Positions 9,175-18,910 of a stretch of DNA of 64,000 nucleotides are shown here, piece after piece (within the stretch, counting starts at the first letter, position 1; the number at the start of each line of letters is the position of its first letter). This stretch comes from JADJOY01 sp016713535 [NCBI: Deltaproteobacteria bacterium] (GTDB lineage: Bacteria; JADJOY01), in contig JADJOY010000032.1 of NCBI GenBank assembly GCA_016713535.1, forward strand, positions 51,027 through 115,026, read 5' to 3'. The position numbers and the translations under genes are program-made. Below the pieces are notes generated by a model. The model saw only the letters and a program-made list of their open reading frames with translations, was not told the origin of the DNA and ran no database searches.

Positions 9175-9233
9175 GACAGGGCTCGCCGACCTCGCCGGTC
9201 AACATACCCGCCAGCCCCGCGAACGCGTGGCGG

Positions 9234-10259
9234 TCAGTGCGTGGGGTCGCCAGGGAACTCGCGCTGCCAATCTTGCTTCATGTCGACGATCGTCCACCCC
9301 TTGGCACGCGCCTCGTCGAGCCCCTTGTCGAGGCGCCCCACGGCGCTCGTCCGATCGTAGGCCCACTCGCGCTCGGCGTCGGTGTGCCGGACGTAGACGC
9401 AGAGCCTGGGCCCCGCGCCACCGGCGGTCCACTGCAACATCTGCAGATCGCCGTCGGAGTTGCCGAACGCGGCGACCGGACGCCGCCCGACCCGTGCCTG
9501 GATACCGGCCGGCTTGCCCGGCCCATCGTCGATGAACTCGACCTCGGGCAGCCGTGCGAGCACCGGCTGCCCGGCGCGGACCTCGAACCGGGTCCGGATG
9601 CTGCTGCCGATCACCTGCTCGGGCGGGACGCCGTAGACCCGCTCGGCCCACGGCCGCATGAACTCCACTCCACCACCCGAGACGATGTAGGTCGCGAACC
9701 CGTTGGCGCGCAGATAGGCGAGCAGCTCGACCATGGGTTGGTACACCATCTCGGTGTAGAGCCGCCCGGTCGTGGGATGACGCGCGCTCGCGATCCAGTC
9801 GCTCACGATGGACGCGAACTCGTCGGTGGTGGTGCCGGCGTGACTCGCGATCACGAGCTCGAGCAGCGCGTGCTCGCCACCCGCGAGCGCCGCCTTGGTG
9901 TCGCCGGCAAGCACCGAGCGGAACGGCTCTCTCTCCTTCCACTCGGGGTGTGACGGCGCGAGCGCCTTCACCCGGTCGAACGCGAACAGCGCCTGGACGT
10001 AGAGCGGCTGCTCGGCCCACAAGGTACCGTCGTTGTCGAACACGGCGATGCGCTCCGCGGGTGCGACGAAGGTCGGGCTCCCTACGGCGGTGGTCTTGGC
10101 GACGAAGCCGACGATCGCCGCGCGAGACCCGCTGTCCTTCCAGCTCGGCAGCACGTCCGCCGCGGCGGCCGCGACCACCGTCGCGGCCCACGCCGCGACG
10201 ACGTGCGCGCCCAGGCGCCATCGGTTCCGAGGCGAGCCCGCCCGGTCACGGCGCGTCAT
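9234..10259 (-). CDS. Exported HAD-family phosphatase
   Basis: The 341-residue protein starts with an Arg-rich n-region and a hydrophobic Ala/Val segment (about residues 17-34), so it is likely exported. The HAD motif I is FDNDGTL with Asp75 and Asp77, motif II is YIVSGGG and motif IV is FGNSDGD. Other Lys/Arg for motif III lie in the GPGKPAGIQ region. It probably cleaves a phosphate ester in the periplasm. Its ATG overlaps the arylsulfatase stop by 4 bases (ATGA, 10256-10259), so the two are translated together; a joint role in scavenging sulfate and phosphate esters is inference. Confidence 0.9.
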   Translation of the reverse strand: MTRRDRAGSPRNRWRLGAHVVAAWAATVVAAAAADVLPSWKDSGSRAAIVGFVAKTTAVGSPTFVAPAERIAVFDNDGTLWAEQPLYVQALFAFDRVKALAPSHPEWKEREPFRSVLAGDTKAALAGGEHALLELVIASHAGTTTDEFASIVSDWIASARHPTTGRLYTEMVYQPMVELLAYLRANGFATYIVSGGGVEFMRPWAERVYGVPPEQVIGSSIRTRFEVRAGQPVLARLPEVEFIDDGPGKPAGIQARVGRRPVAAFGNSDGDLQMLQWTAGGAGPRLCVYVRHTDAEREWAYDRTSAVGRLDKGLDEARAKGWTIVDMKQDWQREFPGDPTH

Positions 10260-11806
10260 TGCTTGGTGCCGGCGGTCACCGCCTCCATCACGCGATCGAG
10301 GTTGAAGCTGCCGGGCTTCTGGCGGGGCGGGAACTCGCGGAAGCTCTGGACCCAGTTGCCGACGTAGGACATCGCGGGAGCGAACGCGAACATGTGCTCC
10401 ACGAACCAGCGGTCGTAGTCCATGCCGATCTCGTGGGCGAGTTCGAACGGGTCCATCCGCAGGTTGGTCAGCATGGGCGCGCGCAGCACCTCGAACGGCT
10501 CCTGCCAGACGTGCAGGCCGTGAGCGTTCTGCCTGAGGAACGTCACCTTCCAGTTGTCGTAGCGCAGCGCCGCGACGCTGCCGTCGTCGGTCCAGTAGAG
10601 GAACTCCTTGCGCGGCCACTCGGCCCCGCCCTTGAGCGCGGGACCGAGGTCGTAGCCGTCGAGGTGAACCTTGTAGGTCGTCCCGCCGACCTTGCGGCCT
10701 TTGAGCAGGTCCTCCTTGACGGTCGTGTCGCCGGCCGCGGCCAGCAACGTCGTGAGCATGTCCTCGTGCGCGCCGACGTCGTTGACGATCGTGCCCGGCT
10801 CGATCACGCCGGGCCACCGGATGGCGCACGGCACGCGGTAGCCGCCCTCCCACTGGGTGTTCTTCTCGCCGCGGAACATGGTGGTGCCGCCGTCGGGCCA
10901 CGAGAACGACTCCGAGCCGTTGTCGGTCGAGTACATGACGATGGTGTTGTCCTCGAGGCCGAGCTCCTTGAGCTTGGCGAGGACCTCGCCGATCTGACGG
11001 TCGTGCTCGACCATGCCGTCGGCGTAGATGCCGAGTCCGGTCTTCCCTGCGACCTCGTCCTTGAGGTGGGTGAACACGTGCATCTTGGTCGAGTTCCACC
11101 ACAGGAAGAACGGCTTGTCGTCCTTCTTGGCGCGCTCCATGAAGTCGAGCGCCTTGGAGTTCACTTCCTCGTCGATCGTCTCCATTCGCTTCTTGGTGAG
11201 CGGCCCGGTGTCCTCGACCCGGCCGTCGGCGAAGCTGTGGATCACGCCCCGCGGCCCGAACTTCTTCTTGAACTCGGGGTTCTTCGGGTAGTCCGGGTTC
11301 TCCGGCTCTTCTTCCGCATTGAGGTGGTAGAGGTTGCCGAAGAACTCGTCGAAGCCGTGCCGGGTGGGCAGCATGTCGTCGCGGTCGCCGAGGTGGTTCT
11401 TGCCGAACTGTCCGGTCATGTAGCCCTGCGCCTTGAGCAGCGTGGCGATCGTCGGGTCCTCCTTCTTCATTCCCTCGGGAGCACCCGGCAATCCCACCTT
11501 GGTGAGCCCAGTGCGGATCGGCGATTGGCCGGTGATGAACGCGGCGCGACCGGCGGTGCAGCTCTGCTGGCCATACCAGTCGGTGAAGAGGGCACCTTGC
11601 TTGGCGATGCTGTCGATGTTGGGTGTCTTGTAGCCCATCATCCCCTGGTTGTAGGCGCTGACGTTGAACTGGCCGATGTCGTCGCCCCAGATCACCAGGA
11701 TGTTTGGCTTCTTGGCCGGAGCCTGGGCTGCCGCGGGCAGCGTCGCGAGGACGCCGATCACCAGCGCGAGCGCGGCGACCCGTAGTGTCGGTTTCGGGGT
11801 GTACAC
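10256..11806 (-). CDS. Exported arylsulfatase (type I sulfatase)
   Basis: The 516-residue enzyme hydrolyses sulfate esters. A signal peptide (residues 1-29, ending AAAQA) precedes NILVIWGDDIG, the first metal-binding Asp pair. The formylglycine motif is CTAGR (Cys83), the CxAxR variant of the usual CxPxR, followed by AAFITG. GKNHLGD and DNGSE give further active-site residues. GTG 11806 was chosen because GGAG lies 5 bases upstream and the signal peptide starts there; the upstream extension to 11935 reads through the intergenic inverted repeat. It is the first gene of a pair with the HAD phosphatase. Confidence 0.93.
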   Translation of the reverse strand: MYTPKPTLRVAALALVIGVLATLPAAAQAPAKKPNILVIWGDDIGQFNVSAYNQGMMGYKTPNIDSIAKQGALFTDWYGQQSCTAGRAAFITGQSPIRTGLTKVGLPGAPEGMKKEDPTIATLLKAQGYMTGQFGKNHLGDRDDMLPTRHGFDEFFGNLYHLNAEEEPENPDYPKNPEFKKKFGPRGVIHSFADGRVEDTGPLTKKRMETIDEEVNSKALDFMERAKKDDKPFFLWWNSTKMHVFTHLKDEVAGKTGLGIYADGMVEHDRQIGEVLAKLKELGLEDNTIVMYSTDNGSESFSWPDGGTTMFRGEKNTQWEGGYRVPCAIRWPGVIEPGTIVNDVGAHEDMLTTLLAAAGDTTVKEDLLKGRKVGGTTYKVHLDGYDLGPALKGGAEWPRKEFLYWTDDGSVAALRYDNWKVTFLRQNAHGLHVWQEPFEVLRAPMLTNLRMDPFELAHEIGMDYDRWFVEHMFAFAPAMSYVGNWVQSFREFPPRQKPGSFNLDRVMEAVTAGTKQ

Positions 11807-11852
11807 GGTGGCTCCTGCCGACGAAATCAGTAAGACGTCGGAGGTTCGAGGT

Positions 11853-11892
11853 GAAACGACTGGCGGGTAAGAAACGACACTACATCGTTTCT
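11853..11892. promoter_or_regulatory. Inverted repeat AGAAACGA/TCGTTTCT upstream of the arylsulfatase
   Basis: A perfect 8-bp inverted repeat (11870-11877 and 11885-11892, 7-base spacer) lies 64 bases upstream of the arylsulfatase start, and a further direct GAAACGAC copy lies at 11853-11860. The spacing of half-sites suggests a regulator-binding site controlling the sulfatase-phosphatase pair. It also overlaps the stop of the upstream BASS gene, so a weak terminator is the alternative; the stem is AT-rich and has no T-run. Confidence 0.42.
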
Positions 11893-12764
11893 CATCCGTC
11901 CGATACGGGATTCGTACCGGACTCGGGGCCGCCATCGGGTCGCGACCGCCACTTCAGGTAGAGCCCCGACACGATCGACGCACTGATCAGGTACGCCAGC
12001 ACGCACGCGACGGCGCGCGGGTTCGGCACCACCGCCGCGGCGAGCATCGCGATCCCGACGTGGCGCATCGCGCACGACACGGCGAGCGCCGTGCGATCGC
12101 CCGGATCGGGCCCACCTAGCGCGTGGCCGATGCCGAGGGAGATCCCCGTCATCGCGACCAGCGCGACCATCGGCTGCGGTCCGAGCTCCACCAGCAGGTG
12201 ACCATGGATCGCGAGCAGGCCGACCGCGCCCACCAGCAGCGCGACACCCGCCACCGCGGTGATCCCGTGCGCGAGCCGATCCGCCATCGACGGCAACGCG
12301 CGGCGTAGCACGATCCCGATCAACATCGGGCCGAGGAACGCGCGCGCGATGATCCGCGCCAGCGCGACGGCGCTGACGCTCGTGTCACGGCCCAGTGCCG
12401 CGGCGAGGATCTGCACCCACAGCGGCACCGCCACGATCGCCACCAACGCGGAGGTCGCGACCAGGCTGAACACGTAGCCGCCGCGACCGATGTTCATGAG
12501 GCGTCGGGGCAAGAGCGGCGCGCCGGCCGAGATCGCGAGCACCGTCACGGCGGTCTTCACCGGCGGGCTCATCGGCACCAGCTTCGCCATCGCCAGGATC
12601 ACCACCGGCGTCACGACGTACATCGCGAGCAGCGATCGTCCGAGGAGACCGGGCCGGCGCCACAGGTAGGTCAGGTCGTCGAGCGTCGACGCCAGGCCGA
12701 TGCCGAGCACGAGCAGGGTCACCGCGAGCTGGGTCACCACCAGCAGCACACCGGTCAGCTCCAT
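11892..12764 (-). CDS. BASS-family (bile acid:Na+ symporter-like) transporter
   Basis: The 290-residue protein is almost entirely hydrophobic with nine or ten membrane segments. SAGAPLLPRR and the late segment CAMRHVGIAMLAAA resemble the two sodium-site crossover regions of BASS/ASBT transporters. It probably moves an organic anion with sodium. Two start codons are adjacent (GTG 12767, ATG 12764); ATG is preferred because GAGGGGG lies about 5 bases upstream of it. It follows the cytochrome gene on the same strand. Confidence 0.86.
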   Translation of the reverse strand: MELTGVLLVVTQLAVTLLVLGIGLASTLDDLTYLWRRPGLLGRSLLAMYVVTPVVILAMAKLVPMSPPVKTAVTVLAISAGAPLLPRRLMNIGRGGYVFSLVATSALVAIVAVPLWVQILAAALGRDTSVSAVALARIIARAFLGPMLIGIVLRRALPSMADRLAHGITAVAGVALLVGAVGLLAIHGHLLVELGPQPMVALVAMTGISLGIGHALGGPDPGDRTALAVSCAMRHVGIAMLAAAVVPNPRAVACVLAYLISASIVSGLYLKWRSRPDGGPESGTNPVSDG

Positions 12765-15010
12765 CACATCCCCCTCGTTCGTCCGACGGTCAGCGGCCGA
12801 TCAACGCCCGCGCCTCGGGCCCGCGGCCCCGGCGCGCGAGGAAGTCGGCCAGGGCCATCTTCGCGTCGGTGCTGGACGGATCCAGCTCGCGCGCGCGGCG
12901 CAACATCGCCTCGGCCTCGCCGTCGCGGCGCCTGCGCGAGGGCGAGCCCGGCGTTGAGCGCGACGCGGCCGTTGCCCGGCATCGCCGCGGCTGCCAGCGC
13001 GAGCAGGCCCGCGGCCTCGTCCATCGAACCCGTCTCCGCGATCAGCAGGCCGAGCGCGTAGCTCGCCTCGGGTAGCTCGGGCTCGCGCGCGACCACCTCG
13101 CGCAACAGCCGCTCGGCCTCGCCGTTCTCGCCGCGCCGCGCGAGCAGCGTCGCGAGGTTCACCTTGGAGGGCGCGCCGAGCGGATCCACCGCGATCGCGC
13201 GCCGGTACGCCGCCTCGGCCAGGCCGTCCTCGCCGCGGCGCTCGTGGAAGACGCCGAGGTCGTGACCGCCGAACGGGAAGTCGAGCGAGCGCTCCATCGC
13301 CGCCACGTACTCCGCCGTGGCGCCACGCAGGCGCACCTGGGAGTCCGGGTCGAGGCGCTCGCTCGGCAGGCCCGCGAGCTGGGCCGCCGCCTCGATCCGC
13401 ACCGCGAGCACCGGATCGCCGAGGAGCGGCGCGAGCGCCGCGACGCGCTCGCCCGGGTCCGCGAGCGGTAGGCCCACGATCGCGGCGTGGCGAAGCCACG
13501 CCTCGGGATCGGCGAGTGCGGCGCGGAAGGCACCGCCGACCTCGGGCCCGGCTTGGCCGGCGAGGAGCGTGAGCGCCGTCGCGCGCGCGATCACCGGCGC
13601 GTTGCGGTCACGGGCGAGCCCGACGAGCCCGTCTCGCGCTGCCGGCTGGCCGCGCCGGCCGGCAGCCAGCACGGTGCCGAAGTGCGGCTTGCGATCGGCG
13701 CCGTACCAGCGATCGAAGGCACCCTCCACCCACTCCAGCGGCCGGTCGGCGTGGCAGCCCGACTGGCTGCACGCGTTCGGCGCTCCGAGCGTGCGCGACA
13801 GATCCGGCCGCGGCACGCGCAGGCTGTGATCGGCGCGGCGGTGGATCACCATGTACGTCGTCTTCGGCATGTGGCACGAGATGCAGCGCGTCGCCTCCGC
13901 CGCCCCGTCGCCGTGATGGTGATGACGGTCGGCGGCGTAGTGCCCGGGCGAGTGACAGCGCAGGCACGGCGCGTCGTCGCCGCCCGCCTTCAGGCTGTGT
14001 GGGTCGTGGCAGTCGCTGCAGCGCACGCCCATCCGGTACATCTTGCTCTGCACGAACGAGCCGTACTCGAAGTCCTCGTCCTGGATCTGGCCGTCGGCGT
14101 GGTAGGTGCCCTCGACCAGCGCCACTGGCAGATGGCCGTCGAGGAGCTCGGCGCGGCGCGGGTCGGGATCGGCGAGATCGGTGCGGCGCGCGTGACACGG
14201 CGCGCAGAGCTCCACCTGCGCACGGCTCGTGAGGCCCGAGGTCCGGCGGGTGAGCCCGTGGTCGGGGAGCGCGGCGCGCCCCGCGGCGGCGGGAGTGTCG
14301 GCCCACGCGACGTGTCGGGAGGCCGGCCCGTGGCAGGCCTCGCAGCTCACGTCGATCTCCGACCACGTCGTCGCGTAGGTGTCGCGCGTCGGGTCGTACC
14401 CCTTGCGCACGTGCGTCGAGTGGCACGAGGCGCACATGCCGTTCCAGTTCTGACCACGCTGCGTCCAGTGCAGCCAGTCGTCGCCAGCGACGACGCGCCC
14501 GGGGTGGAGCGAGAACCAGCGCTCGCGCTCCACGTCCCACGCCACCGGAAACGCCTGCAGTCGGCCACCCGGGAGGTGGACGAGGTACTGCTGGAGCGGC
14601 TCCCAGCCGAAGGTGTAGGCGGCCTCGAGGGTCGCGACCTGACCACCCGGCAGCGCGGTCTCGATCCAGTACCGGCCGTCGCGGCGAAAGAAACGCGCCC
14701 GCTCGCCGTCGCCCTCGAACACGACGTCCGAGAAGTCCCCGCGGACCGTGGCCTCACTGGCTTCCGTCATCGCCAGGTCGTGGTGCGAGCCGGTCCAGGC
14801 CCGGACCTCGGCCTCGTGACAGCGGGCGCAGCCCGCGCGCCCGACGTAGGTGGCGTCGGCGACGATCCGTTCCCGATGGGCCCGGACCTGCGCCTTGCGC
14901 AACGCCGAGTAGGCGCTCGCCGCCAGAGCCACGATCACCAGTAGGGCGAGCGCCGCTCTCCACCCCCGCCGTGTCACGGACGGTCGATGGGCGGCAGCGT
15001 GGCGAGACAT
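12764..15010 (-). CDS. Octaheme c-type cytochrome with HEAT-like and TPR domains
   Basis: A membrane-anchored (TM about residues 20-38) periplasmic protein of about 740 residues. Seven CxxCH sites (CARCH, CASCH, CEACH, CAPCH, CSDCH, CLRCH, CISCH) and one wider CSQSGCH (Cx4CH) give up to eight hemes in the first 430 residues. A helical region rich in PEAWLRHAAIVGL-type repeats follows, then tetratricopeptide repeats (GEAERLLREVVAREP). Such proteins resemble cytochrome c554/NrfA-like electron carriers; the redox partner is unknown. The final 50 codons are out of frame: a one-base change near 12927 restores a TPR (DGEAEAMLRRARELDPSS) with stop at 12790. Confidence 0.88.
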   Translation of the reverse strand: MSRHAAAHRPSVTRRGWRAALALLVIVALAASAYSALRKAQVRAHRERIVADATYVGRAGCARCHEAEVRAWTGSHHDLAMTEASEATVRGDFSDVVFEGDGERARFFRRDGRYWIETALPGGQVATLEAAYTFGWEPLQQYLVHLPGGRLQAFPVAWDVERERWFSLHPGRVVAGDDWLHWTQRGQNWNGMCASCHSTHVRKGYDPTRDTYATTWSEIDVSCEACHGPASRHVAWADTPAAAGRAALPDHGLTRRTSGLTSRAQVELCAPCHARRTDLADPDPRRAELLDGHLPVALVEGTYHADGQIQDEDFEYGSFVQSKMYRMGVRCSDCHDPHSLKAGGDDAPCLRCHSPGHYAADRHHHHGDGAAEATRCISCHMPKTTYMVIHRRADHSLRVPRPDLSRTLGAPNACSQSGCHADRPLEWVEGAFDRWYGADRKPHFGTVLAAGRRGQPAARDGLVGLARDRNAPVIARATALTLLAGQAGPEVGGAFRAALADPEAWLRHAAIVGLPLADPGERVAALAPLLGDPVLAVRIEAAAQLAGLPSERLDPDSQVRLRGATAEYVAAMERSLDFPFGGHDLGVFHERRGEDGLAEAAYRRAIAVDPLGAPSKVNLATLLARRGENGEAERLLREVVAREPELPEASYALGLLIAETGSMDEAAGLLALAAAAMPGNGRVALNAGLALAQAPRRRGRGDVAPRARAGSVQHRREDGPGRLPRAPGPRARGAGVDRPLTVGRTRGM

Positions 15011-15192
15011 GGGCGGGCGGTGGTGGCCGGGTCTCGGAACGAGACGTGACGGTCACCTTGTAGGCGATCGCGGGCTCGCCGGCCAGGCCCGGGTGTCGGC
15101 TCCCCCTTGGCTCACCCCCGATGCCGAGGCGCGTGATCCCTTCCCCGAGCCGCCGTGGCGCGTAGGGGCCCCACGGGCGAGCCGGACGTCGG

Positions 15193-15675
15193 TCAGGCCG
15201 GGTTGAGCCGCCACAGCGCGAGGTTGAGACTGCCCGCGAGCGTGACCCACGCGAGGTACGGCACGAGCAGCGCACCCGCGAGCCGGTCGATCCGCCAGAA
15301 GAGCACCAGCGTGATCGCGATGGCGAGCCACAGCGCTACGAGCTCGAGGAACGCGAGCGCCGGGCGGTGTAGTCCGAAGAATAGGTACGACCAGAGGGCG
15401 TTGAGCGCGAGCTGAACGAGATACGCCGTCAGCGCGCCGCGCGCGCCGTGGGCCGCGCCGCGCCGCCACGCCCGCCACACCCGCCACGCGGCCACCGCCA
15501 TCGAGGCGTAGAGTACGGTCCAGACCGGCCCGAACACCCAGTCGGGCGGCGTCCACGCCGGCTTGACGAGCGCCGCGTACCACTCGCCCGGCAGGAACCG
15601 AGCGCCCACGCCGGCCGCGACGAACGATGCCGCGAGCCACCCGATCAGCGCGAGTACCTGCTTCTTGCGATCCAT
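15193..15675 (-). CDS. tspO: TspO/MBR family protein
   Basis: The 160-residue protein has the five membrane helices of the translocator/tryptophan-rich sensory protein family. PAWTPPDWVFGPVWTVLY is the signature first loop and helix 2, and ALNALWSYLFFGLHRP the conserved helix 4. TspO binds porphyrins and affects tetrapyrrole or stress responses. Its position beside a multiheme cytochrome is suggestive only, since the two are separated by 180 bases. Confidence 0.93.
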   Translation of the reverse strand: MDRKKQVLALIGWLAASFVAAGVGARFLPGEWYAALVKPAWTPPDWVFGPVWTVLYASMAVAAWRVWRAWRRGAAHGARGALTAYLVQLALNALWSYLFFGLHRPALAFLELVALWLAIAITLVLFWRIDRLAGALLVPYLAWVTLAGSLNLALWRLNPA

Positions 15676-15819
15676 TGCCGGTCCTTCCGGCGCTCATCGT
15701 GCCCGGGACAGGGAGGCGCGCCAAACCGGGTGCGGCACCGCGCCGGTTCCGATTGCTCGACCGGACGCGGGCGGGTAGCATCCTCCGAGGCCGCGCGCAC
15801 CGAGCGCCACGCCATCCGA

Positions 15820-17688
15820 ATGCGACCGCTCACCGTCGACTCCATCACCAAGATCCTGGTCGACGCCGGGATCATGACCCCGGACCAGCGACTCGAAGCC
15901 ACCATCAAGGAGCGCGTCCAGCGTCACCGCCTGCTGTCGGACGCACGCAAGCTGGCGGCCCAGACCCGCACCTCGCCACCCTCGCCGTCCGACATCAGCC
16001 CGGTCGACATCATCGCGGGGTTCGGTTTCCCGCGGCTCGGCGCCAAGCGCGGCGAGAAGGTCGATGAAGAGACCGTGATGCGTGCCCTCGCCGACTCGGC
16101 GGGGCTCGAGTTCGTGCGCATCGACCCGCTCAAGCTCGACGCGCAGCTCATCACCAAGGTGGTGTCGCGGCCGTTCGCGCGCCGCCACTCGATCATCCCG
16201 CTCAGCCTCGACAAGCGGCTGCTCACGGTCGCCACCGCCAATCCGTCCGACGACGAGATGGTGCGCAACCTGCGCGCGGTGTCGACCTTCGACATCCGGC
16301 CCGTGGTCAGCACCAAGAGCGACATCCTCAAGACCATCACCGAGTTCTACGGCTTCCGCACCTCGGTGAAGGCCGCCGAGAAGGAGCTGAGGCCGGGGGT
16401 GGACCTCGGCAACCTCGAGCAGCTCGTCCAGCTCCAGACTGACCGCGAGCTCGAGGCCACCGACAAGCACGTCATCAACGCGGTCGAGTACCTCCTGCGC
16501 TACGCCTACGACCAGCGCGCCAGCGACGTCCACATCGAGCCCAAGCGCGAGCAGTCGGTGATCCGGCTTCGCATCGACGGCGTGCTGCACAACGTCCACA
16601 CCATGCCGCGGGTGGTGCACAACGCGATCGTGTCGCGGATCAAGATGCTGGCGCGCCTCGACATCGCCGAGCGCCGCCTGCCCCAGGACGGCCGATTCAA
16701 GACCACCGCCGCGGGCGAGGAGGTGGAGCTGCGCGTGTCCACGTTGCCGGTCGCGTTCGGCGAAAAGACCGTGCTGCGCATCTTCGACCCCGAGCGCTCG
16801 AGCTACGACATCCAGGACCTCGGCTTCTTCGAGCGCGAGCGGCGGCTCTTCCTGCGCATGCTGGAGCGGCCACACGGGATGATCCTGGTCACCGGTCCGA
16901 CCGGCTCGGGCAAGACCACCACGCTCTACGCCGGCATGCGCATGCTCTCCAGCGACGAGCGCAACGTGACGTCGCTCGAGGACCCGATCGAGATGGTGTT
17001 CGAGGAGTTCAACCAGGTGCTGGTCCAGCCCAAGATCGGCATCACGTTCGCCTCGGCCCTGCGCCACGTGCTGCGCCAGGATCCGGACGTGATCATGGTC
17101 GGCGAGATCCGCGACGCCGAGACCGCCACCAACGCGGTACAGGCCGCCCTCACCGGCCACCTGGTGATGTCGACGCTGCACACCAACGACGCGATCGAGG
17201 CGCTCACCCGCCTCGCCGATCTCGGCATCGAGCCGTTCCTGGTGGCGTCGAGCCTGACCGGGGTGGTCGCCCAGCGGCTGCTGCGCACGATCTGTGTGGA
17301 GTGCAAGCGCGAGCGCAAGCTCGACCTGGACGAGTGGCGCGCGCTCGGGCTGCGCGACACGTCGCCCACGCCGATGATGGTCTACGAGGGTGAAGGCTGC
17401 ACGCGCTGTCGTGGCACCGGCTACTACGGCCGCACCTCGGTGGTCGAGATGTTCGAGGTCACCGACGAGGTCGCGAGCCTGATCCGCAGGAGCGCCGGCG
17501 CCGACAAGGTCCGCAAGGCCGCCATCAAGGACGGCATGCGCTCGCTGCGCGAGGCGGCGGTGCTCAAGATGATCAAGGGCGAGACGACGTTCGAGGAGGT
17601 GGTGCGGGTCACCACCTCGCCCGAGGCGCTGAGCGACACCGCCGACCAAGAGCCGATCCTGACCGCCCAGCCGCGCGCCCGCGGCTGA
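15820..17688 (+). CDS. Type II secretion/type IV pilus assembly ATPase (GspE/PilB family)
   Basis: The 622-residue ATPase powers assembly of pilins or pseudopilins at the inner membrane. An MshEN-like N-terminal domain (about residues 80-175) precedes the motor. Walker A is GPTGSGKTTT near residue 358, Asp box/Walker B is PDVIMVGEIRDAET, and a tetracysteine zinc site is formed by CVEC and CTRC near residues 490 and 527. HTNDA is the His box. No other pilus or secretion gene is next to it, so PilB and GspE cannot be told apart. ATG 15820 gives the first conserved helix. Confidence 0.93.
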   Translation: MRPLTVDSITKILVDAGIMTPDQRLEATIKERVQRHRLLSDARKLAAQTRTSPPSPSDISPVDIIAGFGFPRLGAKRGEKVDEETVMRALADSAGLEFVRIDPLKLDAQLITKVVSRPFARRHSIIPLSLDKRLLTVATANPSDDEMVRNLRAVSTFDIRPVVSTKSDILKTITEFYGFRTSVKAAEKELRPGVDLGNLEQLVQLQTDRELEATDKHVINAVEYLLRYAYDQRASDVHIEPKREQSVIRLRIDGVLHNVHTMPRVVHNAIVSRIKMLARLDIAERRLPQDGRFKTTAAGEEVELRVSTLPVAFGEKTVLRIFDPERSSYDIQDLGFFERERRLFLRMLERPHGMILVTGPTGSGKTTTLYAGMRMLSSDERNVTSLEDPIEMVFEEFNQVLVQPKIGITFASALRHVLRQDPDVIMVGEIRDAETATNAVQAALTGHLVMSTLHTNDAIEALTRLADLGIEPFLVASSLTGVVAQRLLRTICVECKRERKLDLDEWRALGLRDTSPTPMMVYEGEGCTRCRGTGYYGRTSVVEMFEVTDEVASLIRRSAGADKVRKAAIKDGMRSLREAAVLKMIKGETTFEEVVRVTTSPEALSDTADQEPILTAQPRARG

Positions 17689-17741
17689 GCATCGCGGCCG
17701 GGGAATCGCCGGCCGAGACCGTTCCGCCCGAGGAGATCGCC

Positions 17742-18767
17742 ATGGCACCCGTGCGTACCGTCGGAGTGATCGGCGCCGGCAGCTTCGGCACCTCGCTCGC
17801 TGCCCTGCTCACCGACAAAGGCCTCGCGGTGACGTTGTGGAGCCACGGCGAGGACTCGGCGCGGGCGATCCGCGAGGAGCACGAGAACAAGGTCTACCTG
17901 CCGGGAATCCGACTCCCCGACGCGCTCGAGGTGAGCACCGACCTCGCGTCGGTCGTCGCCGGCAAGGACATGGTGCTCTCGGTGCCCCCGTCGCACGTGG
18001 TGCGCGAGCTGTGGGGACGCGCGGCACGCTTTCTCGCCCCCGAGTCGGTGGTGGTGAGCGCCTCCAAGGGGATCGAGGTGGAGTCGGGGCTGGTGATGTC
18101 CCAGGTCCTCGAGCAGGTCCTGCCCGCTCCCAACCGCCCGCGTCTCGCCTTCCTCTCGGGGCCGAGCTTCGCCCGCGAGGTCGCGCAGCACATGCCGACC
18201 GCCGTCGCGGTCGCCTCCACCAGCGACAGCGTCGCGCGCACCGTCCAGGAGGCGCTCGCGACGCCTTACTTCCGCGCCTACACCAACGATGACGTCATGG
18301 GAGTGGAAGTGGGCGGCGCGCTCAAGAACGTGGTGGCGATCGCGTGCGGCGTGAGCGACGGACTCGGCCTCGGCTTCAACACCCGCGCCGCGATCATCAC
18401 TCGCGGGCTCGCGGAGATCACCCGCCTCGGCATCAAGCTCGGCGCCAAGCCGCTCACCTTCGCAGGGCTCGCGGGCATGGGCGACCTGGTGCTCACCTGC
18501 ACCGGGGACCTGTCGCGAAACCGTACCGTCGGCATGCGCCTCGGCAAGGGCGAGAAGCTCGACGAGATCCTGGGCTCGATGCGCATGGTCGCCGAGGGCG
18601 TGCGCACCACGCGCTCGGCCCACGAGCTGGCCCTCAAGCTCTACGTCGACATGCCGATCACCGCGCAGATCTACGCGATGCTCTACAAGGGCCAGTCCCC
18701 CGCCGCCGCGGTGGCCGCCCTGATGGGGCGCGATCTCAAGCCCGAGCTGGCCGGCATCGCGTGGTGA
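17742..18767 (+). CDS. gpsA: NAD(P)H-dependent glycerol-3-phosphate dehydrogenase
   Basis: GpsA makes sn-glycerol 3-phosphate from dihydroxyacetone phosphate for phospholipid synthesis. The 341-residue length is typical. VIGAGSFGTS (residues 6-15) is the dinucleotide-binding loop, GPSFAREV and GGALKNVVAIACG hold the catalytic Lys region, and GMGDLVLTCTGD the substrate loop. GAGGAG lies 8 bases upstream of the ATG. It follows the GspE-like ATPase by 53 bases and may share its transcript. Confidence 0.95.
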   Translation: MAPVRTVGVIGAGSFGTSLAALLTDKGLAVTLWSHGEDSARAIREEHENKVYLPGIRLPDALEVSTDLASVVAGKDMVLSVPPSHVVRELWGRAARFLAPESVVVSASKGIEVESGLVMSQVLEQVLPAPNRPRLAFLSGPSFAREVAQHMPTAVAVASTSDSVARTVQEALATPYFRAYTNDDVMGVEVGGALKNVVAIACGVSDGLGLGFNTRAAIITRGLAEITRLGIKLGAKPLTFAGLAGMGDLVLTCTGDLSRNRTVGMRLGKGEKLDEILGSMRMVAEGVRTTRSAHELALKLYVDMPITAQIYAMLYKGQSPAAAVAALMGRDLKPELAGIAW

Positions 18768-18910
18768 TGGCGAGCCGCCCGCCTGCGCGTCCCGGCGCCC
18801 GACGGGCACCATGTCGGACATCGGTTGCGGAGGCGACGGCTCTCCCCTAGGATGGCGCCCCGCGGCGACGGCCACGACGCGCGCGCCCGGATCGCTCGGC
18901 AGGAGCTCGC

